The position numbers were made by a program, and so were the translations under genes. The notes beneath the pieces were generated by a model that made no database searches, was not told the origin of the DNA, and worked only from the letters and a program-made list of their open reading frames with translations. 64,000 nucleotides of DNA from Streptomyces actuosus (lineage in GTDB: Bacteria; Actinomycetota; Actinomycetes; Streptomycetales; Streptomycetaceae). Location of the stretch: positions 1-64,000 of the forward strand of contig NZ_JAFFZS010000010.1 in NCBI RefSeq assembly GCF_016921115.1. Reading direction: 5' to 3'. Shown here in pieces: positions 59,558 through 64,000 of the stretch. Position 1 is the first letter of the stretch; each line of letters starts with the position of its first letter.

Positions 59558-60400
59558 TCACGCCCTCGTGGCGGTCTCCTGCTCGGCCTCCACGCGCGCG
59601 TTCCACTCGCGCTTCGAGGCCTGCCAGCCGTCCTCGCTGTGGCCGAGCCGCCAGTAGCCGGAGAGGGAGAGGTCCTCCCGCGCCACCCCGCGCTCCGTGC
59701 GCAGCAGACGGCGCAGTTCCTTCACGAAGTGGGCCTCGCCGTGCACGAACGCGTGCACCCGGCCCTCGGGGAACCGCAGCGCGGCCACGGCCGCCGCCAG
59801 CTTCTCGCCGACCGGCCGGTCACCGCGGTGCAGCCAGACGATCTCCACATCGGAGTCGATCTTCTGCTCCTCCTCCGGCCCGGACACCTCGATGAACGCG
59901 TGGGCCACGGCCCCCTCGGGCAGTGCTTCCAGCGTGGCGGCGATCGCGGGCAGCGCGCTCTCGTCGCCGGCCAGCAGATGCCAGTCGGCGCCCGCGTCGG
60001 GGGCGTACGCGCCGCCGGGCCCCATGAAGTGGACGGTCTCGCCCGGCTGCACACGCGCCGCCCACGGCCCGGCCAGGCCCTCGTCGCCGTGCAGTACGAA
60101 GTCCAGTGTCAGCTCGCGGTGCTCGGGATCCCAGGCGCGCACGGTGTACGTCCGGGTGACCGGCCACTGCTCGCGGGGGAACTCCGCACGGATCCGCTCC
60201 ACGTCGAACGGCTCCGGATAGGTCGCGCCCCCGGCGGGGAAGAGCAGCTTGACGTAGTGGTCGGTGCAGGTGCCCGCGGTGAACGCGGACAGCCCCTCCC
60301 CGCCGAGCACCACGCGCTGCATGTGCGGGGTCAGCCGCTCGGTGCGCACGACCTGCGCGGAATGGGCCCTGCGCGGCCTGCGTGCCGGACGTTCTGCCAT
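59558..60400 (-). CDS. Siderophore-interacting protein (FAD-binding ferric-siderophore reductase)
   Basis: The 280-residue SIP-family protein has an FAD-binding barrel with RTYTVRAWD and HYVKLLFPAGG, then VHFMGPGGAYAPD and LLAGDESALPAIAATLEALP, and a C terminus ending in GYWRLGHSEDGW. It reduces ferric siderophores to release iron in the cytoplasm. A clear DtxR/DmdR-type iron box lies just upstream, so it should be repressed by iron. No siderophore synthesis or uptake genes lie in this window. Confidence 0.93.
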   Translation of the reverse strand: MAERPARRPRRAHSAQVVRTERLTPHMQRVVLGGEGLSAFTAGTCTDHYVKLLFPAGGATYPEPFDVERIRAEFPREQWPVTRTYTVRAWDPEHRELTLDFVLHGDEGLAGPWAARVQPGETVHFMGPGGAYAPDAGADWHLLAGDESALPAIAATLEALPEGAVAHAFIEVSGPEEEQKIDSDVEIVWLHRGDRPVGEKLAAAVAALRFPEGRVHAFVHGEAHFVKELRRLLRTERGVAREDLSLSGYWRLGHSEDGWQASKREWNARVEAEQETATRA

Positions 60401-60424
60401 GACGGCCTCCCATGCTCCCCTTGC

Positions 60425-60443
60425 TTAGGCTTACCTAAGCTAA
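60425..60443 (-). promoter_or_regulatory. Iron box (DmdR/DtxR-type operator)
   Basis: TTAGGCTTACCTAAGCTAA matches the 19-bp consensus TTAGGTTAGGCTAACCTAA at 14 positions. It lies 25 bp upstream of the reductase start, and predicts iron-dependent repression by a DmdR1-like regulator. Confidence 0.8.
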
Positions 60444-60494
60444 CACTTCTCCTCCCCCGGGGGGCCCGCAGAGGCACGCGGGAACGGAGGTTGC

Positions 60495-61415
60495 TCACGC
60501 GGCCAGCGTCGTCAGCAGCCGTCGCAGCGATCCGCCCAGTCCCCAGCGCGCCGCCAGTTCCTCCAGCGCCACGGGGTCGCGCGGGGCGCGCGGAAGCACC
60601 GTGTCGACGTCCGGCAGCGGGACGTCGCCGGCGACCCGCACCACCCGCGGCGCCACCGCGAGGTACGGCCCCGCCTCCGTCAGCCGCCGGCGCTGCGTCG
60701 GCGTGAGCTTCGCCCCCGGGTCGCCGACCGCGGCCAGGATCCCGCCCAGGTCCCCGAACTCGGCCAGCAGCTTGGCGGCCGTCTTCTCACCGATGCCGGG
60801 CACTCCCGGCAGACCGTCGCTGGGGTCGCCGCGCAGCAGCGCCAGGTCCGCGTACCCCGGGCCGTCGACGCCGTACTTCTCCCGCAGCACCGCCTCGTCG
60901 GTCGCCCGGAGCGTGCCCACGCCCTTGATCGGGTACAGCACCCGCACCCCGCGCGCGTCGTCCACCAGCTGGTACAGGTCGCGGTCGCCGGTGACGATGT
61001 CCACCGGGCCCCGGGCCCGTGCGGTGAACGTGCCGATCACGTCGTCCGCCTCGTACCCCTCGACGCCCACGCGGGCCACGCCGAGCGCGTCCAGGACCGC
61101 CTCGATGACCGGGACCTGCGGCGACAGGGTGTCCGGCACCTCCTCCTCGTCCGGTCCCGCGGCGTGCTCCTCGGCCACCCGGTGCGCCTTGTAGGAGGGG
61201 ATCAGCTCCACCCGCCACCGCGGTCGCCAGTCGGCGTCCATGCAGGCCACCAGGTGCGTGGGCCGGTGGTCCTGCACCAGGCGGTCGATGAAGTCCAGCA
61301 GCCCGCGCACGGCGTTCACCGGCGTGCCGTCCGGGGCCTTCACGGACTCCGGGACGCCGAAGTAGGCGCGGAAGTAGAGCGAGGCGGTGTCGAGGAGCAT
61401 CAGTCGTCCGGTCAC
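60495..61415 (-). CDS. 5'-3' exonuclease (FEN/PolI N-terminal-like)
   Basis: The 306-residue protein resembles the 5' nuclease domain of DNA polymerase I: LLDTASLYFRAYFG, CMDADWRPRWRVELIPSYKA (metal and arch residues), GVEGYEADDVIGTFT, VTGDRDLYQLVDD and the helix-hairpin-helix GVPGIGEKTAAKLL. It probably processes flaps or RNA primers. GTG at 61415 is chosen; an ATG six codons earlier is possible. It is a stand-alone nuclease, as common in actinobacteria. Confidence 0.9.
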   Translation of the reverse strand: MTGRLMLLDTASLYFRAYFGVPESVKAPDGTPVNAVRGLLDFIDRLVQDHRPTHLVACMDADWRPRWRVELIPSYKAHRVAEEHAAGPDEEEVPDTLSPQVPVIEAVLDALGVARVGVEGYEADDVIGTFTARARGPVDIVTGDRDLYQLVDDARGVRVLYPIKGVGTLRATDEAVLREKYGVDGPGYADLALLRGDPSDGLPGVPGIGEKTAAKLLAEFGDLGGILAAVGDPGAKLTPTQRRRLTEAGPYLAVAPRVVRVAGDVPLPDVDTVLPRAPRDPVALEELAARWGLGGSLRRLLTTLAA

Positions 61416-61903
61416 GCTCGCATCATGCCGCACCCCACCGACAGCGCCCCGTCATCGCGGGCGCCGCGCCCCGGCCGTCCGGCCGGGCCCCGATCGGGTG
61501 TTCGCGCCGCACCCCGGGCACTGCCGTGCTCGCCGCCGGGCCGCCGGGGAACGCCCTCGCGGATCGTGTCCGGACCGGCCCCGTCTGTGCGAAAAGGATC
61601 CAGCCAACCACGCAGAGCGATGTCGATACCGGGACTTCGGCGATCACATGGGCGGGAACACCGGGGATGCGGTACGCATTGAACCCCACAGAAGCCCCGC
61701 GACCCGGAGCGGGGCGTGGCCGGTGCCGATCCACTGGCGCGAACTGTGAGGTCGCACTCCCTGCGCCGTGTCCTCGATGTGACAGGCGCATGAATCGGTT
61801 TGCCGAACATGCGTAGGGTGCAGACAAGTCATCAGAAGAAGTGCATCGTGCAACGGGTGCACGAACAGCAACCGTACGACGAGCGAAGGAGGGAGCCGGA
61901 GCG
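61416..61903. promoter_or_regulatory. Region between the exonuclease and XRE genes
   Basis: No gene is supported. TAGGGT (61814-61819) is a candidate -10 for the XRE gene. The perfect inverted repeat TCGTGCA-ACGGG-TGCACGA lies at 61846-61864 in its leader, a good site for autoregulation. Confidence 0.4.
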
Positions 61904-62473
61904 ATGGGCGACCACAAAGAACAGCCCCTGCGCGTGGGCGCGGCCGTACGGCGTCGGCGCCGGGCCCTGGAGCTCACCCTCGCCGCCGTCGCCGAGCGCA
62001 GCGGCCTGTCGGTGCCCTTCCTGAGCCAGGTCGAGAACGACCGGGCCCGGCCCAGCCGGAGCTCCCTGGAGAAAGTGGCCGACGCCCTGCGCACCACCGC
62101 CGTCGAACTCCTCGCCGCCGCCGACCCCGCGTGCAGCGTCGACGTCGTCCGCGCCGAGCCCGGGGAGACCGGCCCCGAGCCGCGGGTGCGGTCGCTGGTG
62201 CGCGGCCACCACCAGATGCACGCCCAGGAGTTCACCGGGGACCACGACGCCGGCCGGGAGTTCCAGTACCGCAACGACCAGTTGATGTACGTCGCCGAGG
62301 GCGCCGTGGAGATCGAGGCCGAGGGGCGCGCCTACCGCCTGGGCCGCGGCGACAGCCTGTACCTGACCGGTGGGGTGCGCCACCGCTGGCGGGCCACCGT
62401 GTCCGACACCCGGGTGGTCGTCGTCGCGGTGGCCGAGCACATCGAGGCGGTGCGGGACCGGTCGCGGCCGTGA
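61904..62473 (+). CDS. XRE-cupin transcriptional regulator
   Basis: The 189-residue protein has an XRE helix-turn-helix (LTLAAVAERSGLSVPFLSQV, then SRSSLEKVADALR) and a C-terminal cupin (MYVAEGAVEIEAEGRAYRLG with DSLYLTGGVRHRW). Such regulators sense small molecules through the cupin. ATG at 61904 follows GAAGGAGGGAG. The next gene begins in its stop codon (GTGA), so the two are coupled. Confidence 0.9.
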   Translation: MGDHKEQPLRVGAAVRRRRRALELTLAAVAERSGLSVPFLSQVENDRARPSRSSLEKVADALRTTAVELLAAADPACSVDVVRAEPGETGPEPRVRSLVRGHHQMHAQEFTGDHDAGREFQYRNDQLMYVAEGAVEIEAEGRAYRLGRGDSLYLTGGVRHRWRATVSDTRVVVVAVAEHIEAVRDRSRP

Positions 62474-63204
62474 GGGTCGTCTCCCTGGTCCCGTCCCTGA
62501 CCGAGACGGTGGCGGTCTCGGCGCCCGGGACCCTCGTCGGGGCCACCGACTGGTGCACCCACCCGGTCGGCCTCGACGTGGCGCGGATCGGCGGCACCAA
62601 GAATCCGAGGACCGAGCAGATCCTCGCCCTCGCCCCCGACCTCGTCCTCGCCAACGAGGAGGAGAACCGCGCCCCCGACCTCGATGCCCTGCGCGCCGCG
62701 GGTGCAGAGGTGCTCGTCACCGAGGTCCGCGACGTGCCGCAGGCCTTCCGGGAACTCGCCCGGGTCCTCGCGGCGTGCGGCGTGCGGGAACGGCCCCGCT
62801 GGCTGGACGAGGCCGAGGAGGCCTGGGTGGCGCCGGACGGTCGGCGACCGGACTCCTGCGGACCGCGCAGGACGGCCGTGGTGCCGATCTGGCGCCGGCC
62901 CTGGATGGTCCTGGGACGGGACACCTTCGCCGGTGACGTGCTCGCCCGGCTCGGCGTCGGCCACCTCCACGCCCGCCATGCCGACCGCTACCCCCGGGTC
63001 ACGCTGGAGGAGCTGCGCGCGGCGGCCCCGGACCTGGTCGTGCTGCCCGACGAGCCGTACCGCTTCACCGCCGACGACGGACCCGAGGCCTTCCCCGGGC
63101 TGCCCTGTGCCCTGGTCAGCGGGCGGCACCTGACGTGGTACGGACCGTCACTGGCCGCGGCGCCGCGGGTGCTGGGCGCGGCGCTGCGGGCAGCGCGCCG
63201 CTGA
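62470..63204 (+). CDS. Helical-backbone metal receptor (BtuF-like fold), apparently cytosolic
   Basis: The 244-residue protein has the class III substrate-binding fold of BtuF/FhuD: RVVSLVPSLTETVAV, LVGATDWCTHP, VARIGGTKNPRTEQILALAP and DLVLANEEENR. It has no signal peptide or lipobox, so it probably stays in the cytoplasm, unlike normal uptake receptors. It may bind cobalamin or a metal chelate for the coupled XRE regulator; this is inference. Its 3' end overlaps the convergent transporter gene by 89 bp. Confidence 0.85.
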   Translation: MRVVSLVPSLTETVAVSAPGTLVGATDWCTHPVGLDVARIGGTKNPRTEQILALAPDLVLANEEENRAPDLDALRAAGAEVLVTEVRDVPQAFRELARVLAACGVRERPRWLDEAEEAWVAPDGRRPDSCGPRRTAVVPIWRRPWMVLGRDTFAGDVLARLGVGHLHARHADRYPRVTLEELRAAAPDLVVLPDEPYRFTADDGPEAFPGLPCALVSGRHLTWYGPSLAAAPRVLGAALRAARR

Positions 63205-64000
63205 ACAGCCCGCGGACCGTACCGACGGCCGCCGCGGCCCACGCCGTCAGCAGGACGCCGTACAGGGCGATCGCGAGCGCGTCGAGGACGGCGAGCCCGG
63301 TGTGCCGGGCCAGCGACTCCGCGCCGGTGACGCAGGTGCCGACCGGGAAGGTGAACGCCCACCACGTCAGCGTGAACGGCATGCCGAGCCGCCGGGCCCG
63401 CAGCACGTGCGCGCCCGCGAGGCACAGCCACAGCAGCGCGAAGCCCATGACCGGCGCGCCGTACAGGACGGCGAAGGCGGAGAAGGCCGCGGCGCCGGCG
63501 CCCGGGACGAGACCGCGGGCGGTGTCCGCGAAATGGCCGACGGCGGTGGTGGACTGCCCCAGCGGACCGAGCACCAGGAACAGCGTGGGGGTCAGCGCGA
63601 GCGGCAGCGGTCCGCCGGTGAGCAGCCTGGCGAAGACGAGCGGCAGCATCAGCAGGGTCGCCAGCAGGCTCAGCCCGAACAGGGCGACGCAGCCCAGCAG
63701 CAGGGTCTCGCGGGGCTGGCCGGGCGGGAGGTGGGGGACCAGCAGCGGGCCGAGCGCCGCGGACACCATCGGGGCGACGAGCGGGAGCAGCCACACCGGG
63801 GAGGCCTGGTCGGCCCGGACGCGGTGGTGCACGGCCATCAGGTACGGCACCGCGACCGCGGACGCCAGCCCCACCGCCGTCCCCGCGGTGAACAGCACGG
63901 CGTCGACCGCGACCGCCGCCGGGGTGCCGATCCAGTCGCGGCCCACGGTCACGGTGCCGCCGCCGACCGCCAGCAGCGCCATGGCCAGGCAGCCGTAGAA
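63116..64000 (-). CDS. TDT-family transporter (SLAC1/TehA-like), truncated at the window edge
   Basis: The 295 visible residues run off the right edge without a start codon; an internal Met at 63982 is not the true start. They form about nine hydrophobic helices, with GPLLVPHLPPGQPRETLL, GHFADTARGLVPG, YGAPVMGFALLWL and PFTLTWWAFTFPVGTCV, which resemble the tellurite/dicarboxylate transporter and SLAC1 anion-channel family. The substrate is unknown. The 3' end overlaps the metal-receptor gene by 89 bp. Confidence 0.8.
   Translation of the reverse strand, partial: FYGCLAMALLAVGGGTVTVGRDWIGTPAAVAVDAVLFTAGTAVGLASAVAVPYLMAVHHRVRADQASPVWLLPLVAPMVSAALGPLLVPHLPPGQPRETLLLGCVALFGLSLLATLLMLPLVFARLLTGGPLPLALTPTLFLVLGPLGQSTTAVGHFADTARGLVPGAGAAAFSAFAVLYGAPVMGFALLWLCLAGAHVLRARRLGMPFTLTWWAFTFPVGTCVTGAESLARHTGLAVLDALAIALYGVLLTAWAAAAVGTVRGLFSGALPAAPRPAPAAPRPVTVRTTSGAAR

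Noticed and set aside
61526..61816. 96-codon plus-strand ORF between the exonuclease and XRE genes
   Set aside because: No ribosome-binding site or recognisable motif; composition does not follow genuine genes nearby.

Overview
The window is a block of high-GC chromosomal DNA from a Streptomyces. The evidence is strong third-position GC bias, GTG starts, leaderless genes with TANNNT boxes six or seven bases before the start codon, a mycothiol gene (mshC), parJ, a gyl glycerol operon, a complete Pup-proteasome locus and a conservon. From memory, gene content and order match the S. coelicolor chromosome around SCO1670 to SCO1620. I saw no tRNA, rRNA, CRISPR array, insertion sequence or phage gene, so this looks like conserved core chromosome.

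Layout. 0.4-7 kb: a RecD2-like protein whose ATPase motifs are eroded, coupled to an aldo/keto reductase; an F420-type oxidoreductase; a ferritin-like protein; a CorA transporter. 7-10.6 kb: a co-directional set of histidine phosphatase, DUF3090 protein, SCO1664-family kinase-fold protein and mshC. 10.7-14.4 kb: parJ, an unusual S8 peptidase and a PAC2 protein. 14.7-19.9 kb: gylR-glpF-glpK-glpD for glycerol uptake and catabolism, with a matching pair of palindromes as candidate GylR operators. 20.2-24.6 kb: metH and a HAD phosphatase. 25.1-34.2 kb: two peptide-type lipoprotein binding proteins without a permease, an orphan NarL-type regulator, a RecB-like nuclease, a site-2 protease with CBS domains, trmI, a secreted protein and a ferredoxin.

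34.4-48.3 kb holds the Pup-proteasome locus: arc, dop, pup, a frameshifted endonuclease VII-type gene, prcB and prcA; then an unrelated lacI/MFS pair; then pafA, two FKBP genes, and pafB-pafC. Pup here is encoded with a C-terminal Glu. PafA attaches Pup to proteins, Dop removes it, ARC unfolds tagged substrates for the PrcBA core, and PafBC is the linked WYL-type DNA-damage regulator. Two small uncharacterised genes, tatA-tatC and a HelY-like helicase follow.

53.7-58.4 kb is a conservon (sensor ATPase, roadblock protein, DUF742 protein, Ras-like GTPase) ending in a P450 with a proline-rich tail; it resembles cvn9/rarABCDE. The remainder holds an RluA-type pseudouridine synthase, a siderophore-interacting reductase behind a clear iron box, a 5'-3' exonuclease, an XRE-cupin regulator coupled to a metal-receptor-fold protein, and a truncated TDT-family transporter at the right edge.

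The observations most worth following are the multiply frameshifted gene between pup and prcB, three 16-bp tandem repeats that create overlapping mini-ORFs before the conservon GTPase, the paired gylR/glpF palindromes, the degenerate RecD2-like helicase, the S8 peptidase with Glu at the catalytic Asp position, and the phosphatase/DUF3090/kinase-fold set beside mshC.
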